Of a DNA stretch of 64,000 nucleotides, positions 56,759 to 64,000 are shown piece after piece. The translations under genes were made by a program, and so were the position numbers. Position 1 is the first letter of the stretch. Each line of letters opens with the position of its first letter. This DNA is from Nostoc sp. UCD121 (lineage in GTDB: Bacteria > Cyanobacteriota > Cyanobacteriia > Cyanobacteriales > Nostocaceae), in the NCBI RefSeq assembly GCF_014222285.1, contig NZ_JACKZS010000006.1:30575-94574 (forward strand). Direction: 5' to 3'. The notes under the pieces are model-generated. The model was given only the letters and a program-made list of their open reading frames with translations. It was not told the origin of the DNA and searched no databases.

Positions 56759-57766
56759 ATGGAACAGTTTTTTTTGCTCGTACTTTTAGCCCTTGGTGGT
56801 TCTGCCGTCGCGGGATCTGTGAAAGTCGTCAATCAGGGCAATGAAGCTTTGGTGGAAAGATTGGGTAGTTATAATAAAAAACTGGAACCAGGACTAAACG
56901 TGATCTTTCCTTTCATAGATAAAATTGTCTACAAAGAAACTATCCGCGAAAAAGTCTTAGATATTCCTCCACAACAGTGTATCACCCGCGACAATGTTGG
57001 CATTGAGGTAGATGCAGTGTTTTACTGGCGCATCGTGGATATGGAAAAAGCCTGGTACAAGGTAGAAAATCTCCAGGCTGCAATGATAAATATGGTGCTA
57101 ACTCAAATTCGCGCTGAAATGGGGCAACTGGAGTTGGATCAAACTTTTACTGCTCGTTCTCACATTAGTGAACTTTTGCTACGAGATTTGGACGTTGCTA
57201 CCGATCCTTGGGGAGTGAAAGTTACACGGGTAGAACTGCGAGATATTATTCCATCTCAGGCAGTACGAGAATCGATGGAATTGCAAATGTCGGCAGAACG
57301 ACGCAAACGGGCAGCAATTTTAACTTCTGAGGGTGAACGCGAAGCTGCTGTCAATAGCGCCAGAGGTAAAGCTGACGCGCAACTACTGGATGCGGAAGCT
57401 CGTCAAAAATCGACAATTCTGCAAGCCGAAGCTGAACAAAAGGCGATCGTTTTGAAGGCTCAAGCTGAACGTCAGCAGCAGGTTTTGAAAGCGCAAGCGA
57501 TCGCAGAATCAGCAGAAGTTATTTCCCAGAAGCTCCACACTAACCCCAATGCCAATAAAGCAATAGAAGTTCTGTTTGCTTTAGGCTATCTCGATATGGG
57601 CGCGACAATTGGTAAAAGCGATAGCAGCAAAGTGATTTTTATAGATCCGCGCTCAATTCCCGCCGCCTTGGAGGGTATACGTTCTGTTGTTTCAGATGGT
57701 CAGGTTAACCCTAACGAATTGTTTTCCAAGCAAATCCCAGGATTAGAAAGCAACTCTCGTAGTTAA
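56759..57766 (+). CDS. SPFH/Band 7 (stomatin/QmcA-like) membrane protein
   Basis: This 335-residue protein has a short N-terminal hydrophobic anchor ([16 protein letters not shown]), a Band 7/SPFH domain (about 20-180; [28 protein letters not shown] at its opening) and an Ala/Glu-rich coiled coil (about 180-250). It lacks the lengths and motifs of HflK or HflC and is closest to the stomatin/QmcA (paraslipin) group. Such proteins oligomerise into membrane scaffolds and regulate proteases. The upstream NfeD-like gene is its usual partner. GGAG lies close upstream of the ATG. Confidence 0.9.
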   Translation: MEQFFLLVLLALGGSAVAGSVKVVNQGNEALVERLGSYNKKLEPGLNVIFPFIDKIVYKETIREKVLDIPPQQCITRDNVGIEVDAVFYWRIVDMEKAWYKVENLQAAMINMVLTQIRAEMGQLELDQTFTARSHISELLLRDLDVATDPWGVKVTRVELRDIIPSQAVRESMELQMSAERRKRAAILTSEGEREAAVNSARGKADAQLLDAEARQKSTILQAEAEQKAIVLKAQAERQQQVLKAQAIAESAEVISQKLHTNPNANKAIEVLFALGYLDMGATIGKSDSSKVIFIDPRSIPAALEGIRSVVSDGQVNPNELFSKQIPGLESNSRS

Positions 57767-57850
57767 CAGTAGAGGTGAAGAGTGGGGACAAGGGGGACAA
57801 GGAACAACTTGCTTCCTTGTCTCTTTCCAATGACAAATGACTAATAACTA

Positions 57851-60800
57851 ATGATAATTAACCCGGAACAAGTTATCAGCGCTATTATTGCGATCGCAAA
57901 TCCTTTAATTAAGGAAAAAATTCAGCGCAATGAGACTGTAATTAAGTTACTTCAGCAGTTCAAACTTGATCCAGAACATCCACCAGCAGATTTTAGTGGG
58001 GTTTATGCATACTCACTGGTAGAGTACGGCGTTGGAAAACCCAAGCCTTGTTTAGAACTTTTTCGCCAAGAAGCAATAAAACAGGCTTTCCGCAAAGCAT
58101 TTGACCATAATAACCCCTCAATTTTACTTTCTGAGGTTGATGCTTGGCTTGATGCATACTCGTTGGGTGATGACATTAGAAGTTTGGGAATTGACATTAG
58201 ACGAGAAGTTGCCGCATTTTATATTGTTTTTGCAGAAGTTGCTAAACGCACTCGCAACCCAGCAGATACACTTATGAGTCAACAAATTGGCTCTTTGCAA
58301 AAACGCATTGCAAATATCCAAGAATTACTCGATAGGTTGCCGACGCTGGAAGGTATTCGGACAGAAATAGCGCGGTTGGCTGAACAAAGTTCTCCCGCGC
58401 TGCTGCCGACTGAAACATCTACTGAAAATAAATGTCGAGCCATTGCCCTAGCTCAACAAATGCGCGGCTGGTTTGAAACCTTGGGCTATCGTTTTGAAAA
58501 GTATGAAATTTGGGGCGATTCATATTTTGAGTGGATTATTAATGTTCCGACACGGCGTAACCGATATGACCGCATTCTAATTCGGGGAATTGAGGGCGAA
58601 GTTGGACTCAAGGATGTAGCAGTTTTGCGTTCTTCTGTGGAACAGCAGAGAACTGATGAAGGTTGGCTAGTAACAGCCAGACGGATTGCACGCGCGGCGC
58701 GGAATGAGGTAGAAAAAGAGGAAAATCGCCACTTAGGTTGTTACACTTTTGACGAACTCATTGACCAAGATGCTGATTTTAGCGATTATCTCGATTGGTT
58801 AGAAGCAGAAATTATCCGGCGGCAAATCGATACAAAATACGTTCCTCTAGCTTGCACAAAAGAGGAAATTGACCCCGATACTAAACAGCGTATCGGCATT
58901 AGTCACTATAGCGATCGCGATGGTTGGATTGATGGTTATATTGATATGTGGTTGGATGATCCCGCCAAAGAGCATATTTCTATACTAGGAGAATTTGGTA
59001 CGGGGAAAACTTGGTTTGCCTTCCATTATGCTTGGGTGGCATTGCAACGTTACCGAGATGCCCAGAAACGCGGTGTTGAGCGTCCTCGTTTGCCTTTGGT
59101 AATTACGCTGCGAGATTTTGCCAAAGCAATAAATGTTGAGAACGTTTTAGCAGGGTTCTTTTTTACACAACATAATATTCGTTTAACTAGCGAAGTATTT
59201 GACCAGTTGAACCAGATGGGCAAATTGCTGCTAATTTTCGATGGTTTTGACGAAATGGCAGCAAAAGTTGACCGTCAGCAGATGATTAATAACTTTTGGG
59301 AACTGGCTAAAGTAGTAGTTCCCGGTGCTAAGGTTGTCCTGACTTGTCGCACCGAACATTTTCCCGACGCGAAGGAAGGACGCGCTTTACTCAATGCCGA
59401 GTTACAAGCTTCTACCAAGCAACTGACGGGGGAAACACCGCAATTTGAAGTGTTGGAACTGGAGAAATTTAACGACGAGCAAATTCGACTGGTGTTGTCG
59501 CATCAAACGGGAACTGCAACAGTTGAACAAGTAATGGGAAATCCGCAGTTATTGGATTTAGCCCGTCGTCCGGTGATGACAGAGTTAATTTTGGAAGCTT
59601 TGCCAGATATTGAGGCGGGTAAACCTGTGGATATGTCGCGGGTTTACTTGTATGCGGTGCGGCGGAAAATGGAACGGGATATTAAGAGCGATCGCACTTT
59701 TACATCTCTGGCAGAAAAGCTATACTTTTTGTGCGAGCTTTCTTGGGAAATGCTGTCTACTGACAAAATGAGCCTCAATTATCGGCTGTTCCCAGAACGC
59801 ATCCGCCGCTTATTTGGTTCTGTTGTTCAAGAAGAGAAGGATTTAGACCACTGGCATTATGACATGATGGCGCAAACTATGCTTGTGCGTAATGCTGATG
59901 GTGACTACACTCCGGCTCATAGATCGCTGTTAGAGTTTTTTGTAGCGTATAAATTTGCAGCAGAATTGGGAGCGTTGGCTAGCGATTTTACTGAATTAGC
60001 CCAAGCACAGTCAGGTTTGGATAGCAGTGCAGTGCCTGTTGATTATACATGGTCTGGTTATTTTGCACGCAAAGATAATATTATTGCACCACTAAAAGCA
60101 TTTACAAGTGAGTCTTTTGAGAAATTGAGAGAAACTTTTGGTAAAGCACCACTCACAAAAGCTGTGATGGATTTGCTTGTGCCAATGTTAGGGGATAATG
60201 ATTCGCTAATTAAGGTTATTGAAGCGACACGCTTTAGAAGTGAGGATGAAGTTGGTTATGTTGGCGGAAATGCGGCGACCTTAGCAGTGAAGATAGATAA
60301 GGGAGCCTTGGAGGGGAGAGATTTAAGTGGTACTTTGATTAAAGGGACAGATTTTAGTAATGCTCGTTTGCAAAGCGTGAATTTTGCGGAAGCAAATTTA
60401 GCAAATTGTGCTTTTACACAAGCTTTAGGTGCAGTCTTTTCAGTTACATACAGTCCAGATGGAAAACTACTAGCGACAGGTGATGGTAATGGCGTAGTTC
60501 GCTTGTTAGAAACTGCGACATATAAAGAGATTTTAACTTGCAAAGGGCATGGTAGTATGATACCTTCAATTGCCTTTAGTCCTTCCGATCAGATACTTGC
60601 GAGTGGTGGTTACGATCGAACAATAAAACTATGGTGTATTCAGACAGGAGAATGTCTGAATACTTTGCAAGGTAATGCTTCTGGAATAAGTTCAATTGCT
60701 TTTAGTCCTTCTGGTAGACTACTTACTAGTAATGGTAATGAAAATATAATCAGGCTTTGGAATGTTGATACTGGAGAATCACTGACAGCTTTTCATGGCC

Positions 60801-62284
60801 ATAGCGATTATATACGTTCAGTAGCTTTTGACCCTTCTGGAATGATGTTAGTCAGTGCTAGTGAAGACAAAACAATACGAATCTGGGATATTAATAGTGG
60901 AAAATGCTTGAAAATTCTTGATGGTCACACGGATGGGATACGCTCAATTGCTTTAAATTCTACTGGCGAAATTATTGCCAGTAGTAGTAGTGACAGCACA
61001 ATACGTTTATGGAATATTAAAACAGGGAAATGCCTGAATATTCTCCAAGGTCATACTAGCGCTGTAATGTCAGTTGTCTTTAGCAATTGCGATCAAATAA
61101 TTGTTAGTGGTGGTGGCGACCAAACAGTACGGCTCTGGGATGTTCAAACTGGGAAATGCTTAAATATAATTCAAGGACACACTAATATAGTGCGTTCAAT
61201 AGCCTTTCATCCATCTAGTCAAACCTTTGCTAGTGGTAGTTATGATAAAACGGTTAAAATATGGGATATCAATACCTGTGAATGCTTAAAAACTGTGCAG
61301 GGTCATGCCAATTGGATAAGTTCGGTAGCCTTTAGTCCATCTGGTCAAACTCTTGCTAGTGGAGGAAATGATGCAACAGTTATATGGAATGCCAACACAG
61401 GTAAATGTTTAAGAACTTTGCAACTACATACTGATTGGGTATTTTCAGTTGCATTTAGTCCTTGTGGAAAGGTTCTTGCCAGTAGTGGTGCTGACGCAAA
61501 AGTTAGATTATGGAATATCGAAACAGGTGAATGCCTAACAATTTTATATGGACATACTGATTGGATATTCTCAGTTGTTTTTAGTCCTGATGGGAAGCTA
61601 CTAGCTAGTAGTGGTGTTGATAAAAAATTGAAGTTATGGTCAATTGAAACAGGTAAATGCCTAACAACTATTAATGGAGATCCATATACAGTACGTTCAG
61701 TTGCATTTAATCCTGTTGATGGAACATTAGCTAGTGGGGGTTCTGACTCAAAAGTAAAATTATGGGATGTGAATACAGGTGAATGCTTAAAAATTCTACA
61801 GGGACATAGTGGTACAATTCGCTCGGTTGACTTCCATCCTGGCGGTAAAACTCTTGCTAGCGCGAGTTCCGACTATACAGTAAGGTTATGGGATGTGGAC
61901 ACAGGCGAATGCTTCAAAATTTTGCCAGGACACTCGAATGGAGTGCAGGAAGTAGCTTTTAGTGCTGATGGACAAATCCTTGCTACAGCTAGTGAAGATA
62001 GTACTGTTAAGTTGTGGCATATCCCGACTGGAGAATGTTTTCAAACACTATGTGGACATACTGCTGAGGTATTTTCAGTTTCCTTCAATCCTGATGGTAA
62101 AACTCTTATTAGTGGTAGCCAAGATGAAACAATCAATATTTGGGATGTTGTAACTGGTGAATGTCTAAAAACATTGAGAAGCGATCGCCCTTATGAACGC
62201 ATGAACATCACAGGTATTAAAGGTTTAATCCCAGTAGAAATTGCCACTCTCAAAGCACTAGGTGCAATAGAAGACGGGAAATAA
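57851..62284 (+). CDS. NACHT NTPase with 14 WD40 repeats (bacterial NLR-like)
   Basis: This 1477-residue STAND-type protein has an N-terminal helical region (1-185, coiled coil near 150-175), a domain I cannot name (about 190-320, LGYRFEKYEIWGDSYFEW, RYDRILIRG), a NACHT NTPase (about 375-700; Walker A GEFGTGKTW, Walker B LLLIFDGFDE), a few pentapeptide-like repeats (about 815-860, LSGTLIKGTDFSNARLQSVN), and 14 WD40 repeats (about 863-1450), enough for two seven-bladed propellers. One repeat lacks one residue before IW. NACHT proteins of this plan in bacteria act as ligand-triggered switches, and several relatives defend against phage. The 190-320 region has the look of a PDDEXK-type fold but no clear catalytic D-ExK, so effector activity is uncertain. 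A Uma2-type gene follows after 117 bases. Confidence 0.92.
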   Translation: MIINPEQVISAIIAIANPLIKEKIQRNETVIKLLQQFKLDPEHPPADFSGVYAYSLVEYGVGKPKPCLELFRQEAIKQAFRKAFDHNNPSILLSEVDAWLDAYSLGDDIRSLGIDIRREVAAFYIVFAEVAKRTRNPADTLMSQQIGSLQKRIANIQELLDRLPTLEGIRTEIARLAEQSSPALLPTETSTENKCRAIALAQQMRGWFETLGYRFEKYEIWGDSYFEWIINVPTRRNRYDRILIRGIEGEVGLKDVAVLRSSVEQQRTDEGWLVTARRIARAARNEVEKEENRHLGCYTFDELIDQDADFSDYLDWLEAEIIRRQIDTKYVPLACTKEEIDPDTKQRIGISHYSDRDGWIDGYIDMWLDDPAKEHISILGEFGTGKTWFAFHYAWVALQRYRDAQKRGVERPRLPLVITLRDFAKAINVENVLAGFFFTQHNIRLTSEVFDQLNQMGKLLLIFDGFDEMAAKVDRQQMINNFWELAKVVVPGAKVVLTCRTEHFPDAKEGRALLNAELQASTKQLTGETPQFEVLELEKFNDEQIRLVLSHQTGTATVEQVMGNPQLLDLARRPVMTELILEALPDIEAGKPVDMSRVYLYAVRRKMERDIKSDRTFTSLAEKLYFLCELSWEMLSTDKMSLNYRLFPERIRRLFGSVVQEEKDLDHWHYDMMAQTMLVRNADGDYTPAHRSLLEFFVAYKFAAELGALASDFTELAQAQSGLDSSAVPVDYTWSGYFARKDNIIAPLKAFTSESFEKLRETFGKAPLTKAVMDLLVPMLGDNDSLIKVIEATRFRSEDEVGYVGGNAATLAVKIDKGALEGRDLSGTLIKGTDFSNARLQSVNFAEANLANCAFTQALGAVFSVTYSPDGKLLATGDGNGVVRLLETATYKEILTCKGHGSMIPSIAFSPSDQILASGGYDRTIKLWCIQTGECLNTLQGNASGISSIAFSPSGRLLTSNGNENIIRLWNVDTGESLTAFHGHSDYIRSVAFDPSGMMLVSASEDKTIRIWDINSGKCLKILDGHTDGIRSIALNSTGEIIASSSSDSTIRLWNIKTGKCLNILQGHTSAVMSVVFSNCDQIIVSGGGDQTVRLWDVQTGKCLNIIQGHTNIVRSIAFHPSSQTFASGSYDKTVKIWDINTCECLKTVQGHANWISSVAFSPSGQTLASGGNDATVIWNANTGKCLRTLQLHTDWVFSVAFSPCGKVLASSGADAKVRLWNIETGECLTILYGHTDWIFSVVFSPDGKLLASSGVDKKLKLWSIETGKCLTTINGDPYTVRSVAFNPVDGTLASGGSDSKVKLWDVNTGECLKILQGHSGTIRSVDFHPGGKTLASASSDYTVRLWDVDTGECFKILPGHSNGVQEVAFSADGQILATASEDSTVKLWHIPTGECFQTLCGHTAEVFSVSFNPDGKTLISGSQDETINIWDVVTGECLKTLRSDRPYERMNITGIKGLIPVEIATLKALGAIEDGK

Positions 62285-62310
62285 ATTTTAGGCGATACCT
62301 GATAGTAAGC

Positions 62311-62346
62311 TAGCGCAATGTCTACAACGGGCTACGCCTACGCAAT
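62311..62346 (+). repeat. GGGCTACGCCTACGC palindromic repeat
   Basis: CTACAACGGGCTACGCCTACGCAAT, a member of the GCTACGC repeat family, lies between the NACHT gene and the Uma2-like start. It falls inside an upstream extension of the Uma2 reading frame, an argument against the longer start. Confidence 0.5.
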
Positions 62347-62401
62347 ATTTATTTCATTTTTCTCAGGCTCAAATAATCAAGTTTTGATAAGTTATAAATC
62401 T

Positions 62402-62971
62402 ATGACGTTATCTATTCAGCCAAACACAGCACCAAGTGTAGATGAGTTTTTAAAACTACCAGAAACAAAACCAGCCAGTGAGTATTTTAACGGGCAAATC
62501 TACCAAAAACCTATGCCACAAGGAAAACATAGCACTTTACAAATTGAATTAGCTTCTGCCATCAATCAAGTTGCAAAATCACAAAAGTTAGCTTATGCCT
62601 TTACTGAATTACGCTGCACGTTTAGCGGACTTTCGATAGTACCAGATATTGCTGTATTTGAATGGCCAAGAATTCCCCTTGATGCAAAAGGTAGAATTAC
62701 AAATAAATTTGAAATTCCTCCAGATTGGATAATTGAAATTCTGTCACCAGAACAATCACCCAACCGAGTTATCCGCAAAATTACATTTTCTATTCAAAAT
62801 GGAGCAAAGCTAGGTTGGTTGCTAGATTCTGCTGATGAGTCAATCATGATTTTTGAACCCAATAAATTACCGGAATTAAAAGAACAGCAAGATATTTTAC
62901 CAGTTTTGAGTGTTTTGGCAAATTGGCAATTAACAGTTGCAGACGTATTTAGTTGGTTGAGTTTTATTTGA
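62402..62971 (+). CDS. Uma2-family (DUF820) endonuclease-like protein
   Basis: This 189-residue protein belongs to the Uma2/DUF820 family, a PDDEXK-type nuclease fold greatly expanded in cyanobacteria. Visible family motifs are EYFNGQIYQKPMPQGKHS near the N-terminus, VPDIAVFEW, PPDWIIEILSPEQSP and KLGWLLD, giving the Asp and Glu of the putative active site. The upstream ATG at 62318 would add 28 residues partly encoded by a dispersed repeat; the ATG at 62402 begins the usual family N-terminus. The biological role of these proteins is not established. It may be cotranscribed with the NACHT gene. Confidence 0.85.
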   Translation: MTLSIQPNTAPSVDEFLKLPETKPASEYFNGQIYQKPMPQGKHSTLQIELASAINQVAKSQKLAYAFTELRCTFSGLSIVPDIAVFEWPRIPLDAKGRITNKFEIPPDWIIEILSPEQSPNRVIRKITFSIQNGAKLGWLLDSADESIMIFEPNKLPELKEQQDILPVLSVLANWQLTVADVFSWLSFI

Positions 62972-62997
62972 ATAAAGCATTTATTACAGCATAATTT

Positions 62998-63039
62998 GGG
63001 AGTCGGAATTCAGAATGGGCTACGCCCCGTTGCGCTAAA
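62998..63039 (+). repeat. Partial copy of the MITE-like repeat
   Basis: GGGAGTCGGAATTCAGAATGGGCTACGCCCCGTTGCGCTAA resembles the left end and core of the element at 53708. A flanking inverted pair, AATAAAGC at 62971-62978 and GCTTTATT at 63053-63060, may form a terminator for the converging genes. Confidence 0.5.
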
Positions 63040-63081
63040 AGAAGTAAAATACGCTTTATTCCTCTCATAGAATTGGTATAA

Positions 63082-63486
63082 TTATTGACCAGTCCCAGCA
63101 GCTTGATTTACTTGGCATAGGCTGCACAACCCAAAAAACTCTAGGGTGTGGTAAAAAACTTTAAACTTATGACTAGATTCTAACTGCTCTTCTAAATCAT
63201 GTACGGGGCATTGATGAATCGGAATTGAGACACCGCATTGCAAGCAGGTAAGGTGATGTTTGTCTTGCTGGGCTAGGCTATAGAGGGCTTCACCATTAGC
63301 CAAATTCCGTACTTGTACTATGCCTTCGAGTTTTAAGGCTTCTAAAGAACGGTAAACTGTTGCTAAACCCATACTCTGATTTGTATTACGTAATTCTACG
63401 TAAATATCCTGGGCAGAAATGCCTTTTTTGATGGTTTTCAGCAGGTTGAAAATACGCTCTTGACTGCGGGTGCGTATAGCTCTCAT
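63082..63486 (-). CDS. zur: Zur (FurB) zinc uptake regulator
   Basis: This 134-residue Fur-family repressor has an N-terminal winged helix (ISAQDIYVELR, SMGLATVYRSLEALKLEG) and a C-terminal metal-binding domain with structural zinc cysteines (CLQCG, CSLCQ) and a His-rich KHHLTC. From memory the MRAIRTRSQERI opening, NQSMGLATVYRSLEAL and IPIHQCPVHDLE match cyanobacterial FurB, the zinc sensor Zur, rather than FurA or PerR. A TTG at 63492 extends the frame by two residues, but the ATG at 63486 fits the family. It diverges from purS, with a 14-base palindrome between them. It is unlikely to be the iron regulator of the siderophore locus. Confidence 0.85.
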   Translation of the reverse strand: MRAIRTRSQERIFNLLKTIKKGISAQDIYVELRNTNQSMGLATVYRSLEALKLEGIVQVRNLANGEALYSLAQQDKHHLTCLQCGVSIPIHQCPVHDLEEQLESSHKFKVFYHTLEFFGLCSLCQVNQAAGTGQ

Positions 63487-63533
63487 AGACAATTATTTAA
63501 ATATGCCACTGTAGTTGAAGCTGTTAGATGGGC

Positions 63534-63547
63534 TAATTGATCAATTA
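63534..63547. promoter_or_regulatory. Palindrome upstream of zur, candidate operator
   Basis: TAATTGATCAATTA is a perfect 14-base palindrome 48 bases upstream of zur. It resembles the size and AT-richness of Fur/Zur sites but not the TGATAATNATTATCA core closely, so autoregulation is only a possibility. Confidence 0.3.
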
Positions 63548-63629
63548 ACTTTAACTGCTTCGTAATCTTATTTTCACTCAGTTGGAACAGAAAGTTATAG
63601 TATAGCGATCGCAGCATTCAGCAAAAGCC

Positions 63630-63908
63630 GTGCAAACCAAGTATCTAGCCAAAATTTTTGTAACCCTTCGTCCTTCAGTCTTAGACCCTGCTGGTGTGGC
63701 TGTACAATCCGGTCTTCAGCAACTGGGATACGATAACGTTGACCAGGTGCGGATTGGCAAGTACATTGAACTCACCATCACCTCGACTGAGGAAAAGAAA
63801 GCTCGTCAAGACCTCGATCGCATTTGTGACCAAATGCTAGCAAATCCCGTAATTGAAAATTACCGCTTTGAGTTGATTGAGGTCGAAACCCAAACGGGAG
63901 TCTTTTAG
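63630..63908 (+). CDS. purS: PurS, phosphoribosylformylglycinamidine synthase subunit
   Basis: This 92-residue protein is the small subunit that joins PurL and PurQ to convert FGAR to FGAM in purine synthesis. Family features are KIFVTLRPSVLDPAGVAVQ at the start, the LGYDNVDQVRIGKYIEL strand and ANPVIENYRFEL near the end; the length is normal. The start is GTG, since no ATG fits the conserved N-terminus. purQ usually follows and would lie beyond the window edge. Confidence 0.92.
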   Translation: MQTKYLAKIFVTLRPSVLDPAGVAVQSGLQQLGYDNVDQVRIGKYIELTITSTEEKKARQDLDRICDQMLANPVIENYRFELIEVETQTGVF

Positions 63909-64000
63909 GGCATTGGGAATAGGGCATTGGGCATTGGGAATAAAGAAGAGACAAGGAAGGGGGGAAGACTTGTTCAATAATTCCCCATTCCCCATTCCCC
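63908..64000 (+). repeat. Inverted GGGAATG/CATTCCC tandem repeats after purS
   Basis: GGGCATT and GGGAATA heptamers at 63908-63941 face CCCCATT heptamers at 63981-64000, so the transcript could fold into a long hairpin. It is cut by the window edge. Confidence 0.65.

Noticed and set aside
60430..62200. Tandem DNA repeat or CRISPR-like periodicity
   Set aside because: The roughly 126-base period comes from diverged WD40 repeats in a single reading frame, with no constant repeats or spacers.
62318..62401. Longer start for the Uma2-like protein
   Set aside because: The extension is partly encoded by a dispersed GCTACGC repeat and lacks family similarity.
63082..63486. Fur-family gene as the iron regulator of the siderophore locus
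   Set aside because: Its sequence matches FurB/Zur, and it lies 20 kb from the cluster beside purS.

Overview
The window is chromosome-like DNA from a filamentous, probably Nostoc-type, cyanobacterium. The evidence is the many GCGATCGC (HIP1) octamers, short tandem repeats of the TTTTGAC and GGGAATG kinds, palindromic repeats of the GCTACGC family inside and between genes, and typical cyanobacterial families (AMIN-domain TonB receptor, SLH-GHL10 protein, DUF1400, NACHT-WD40, Uma2, Zur).

Positions 1-42165 hold one very large minus-strand hybrid NRPS/PKS operon, read right to left: FAAL-ACP-C-A-PCP; KS-AT-KR-ACP; TubC docking-C-dioxygenase; C*-A-PCP-E; C-A-PCP-C; stand-alone dioxygenase; C*-A-PCP-E; C-A-PCP; C-A-PCP-E; C-A-PCP-C-A-PCP-reductase (cut by the window edge). 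C* marks condensation-like domains that have lost the HHxxxDG motif, matching the 'interface' domains known from siderophore beta-hydroxylating NRPSs. I read the ten-residue pockets by hand as Ala, Asp, Thr, probably His, Gly, Gln, Orn and Gly. The inferred product is fatty acyl-Ala-(reduced malonate unit)-D-beta-OH-Asp-Thr-D-beta-OH-His(?)-Gly-D-Gln-Orn-Gly, released by reduction. This is a beta-hydroxy amino acid lipopeptide siderophore, close in design to the cyanochelins and, in combining OH-Asp with OH-His, to corrugatin-type siderophores.

Positions 42166-46590 contain a divergent intergenic region with two Fur-box-like sites, then an AMIN-TonB-dependent siderophore receptor and a PepSY membrane protein one base downstream. 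Synthesis and uptake genes thus share one control region.

Positions 46591-53982 are less tightly organised: repeat-rich spacers, two doubtful small ORFs, a DUF1400 secreted protein, an HdeD-like membrane protein, an SLH-GHL10 protein with no visible signal peptide, an orphan RND membrane fusion protein, and rubrerythrin with a clear terminator and a nearby MITE-like element.

Positions 53983-64000 carry a zinc-ribbon/pseudokinase-like/PP2C phosphatase (minus), an NfeD-SPFH pair, a 1477-residue NACHT NTPase with 14 WD40 repeats, a Uma2 nuclease-like protein, zur (minus) and purS. No rRNA, tRNA, CRISPR array or transposase was seen.
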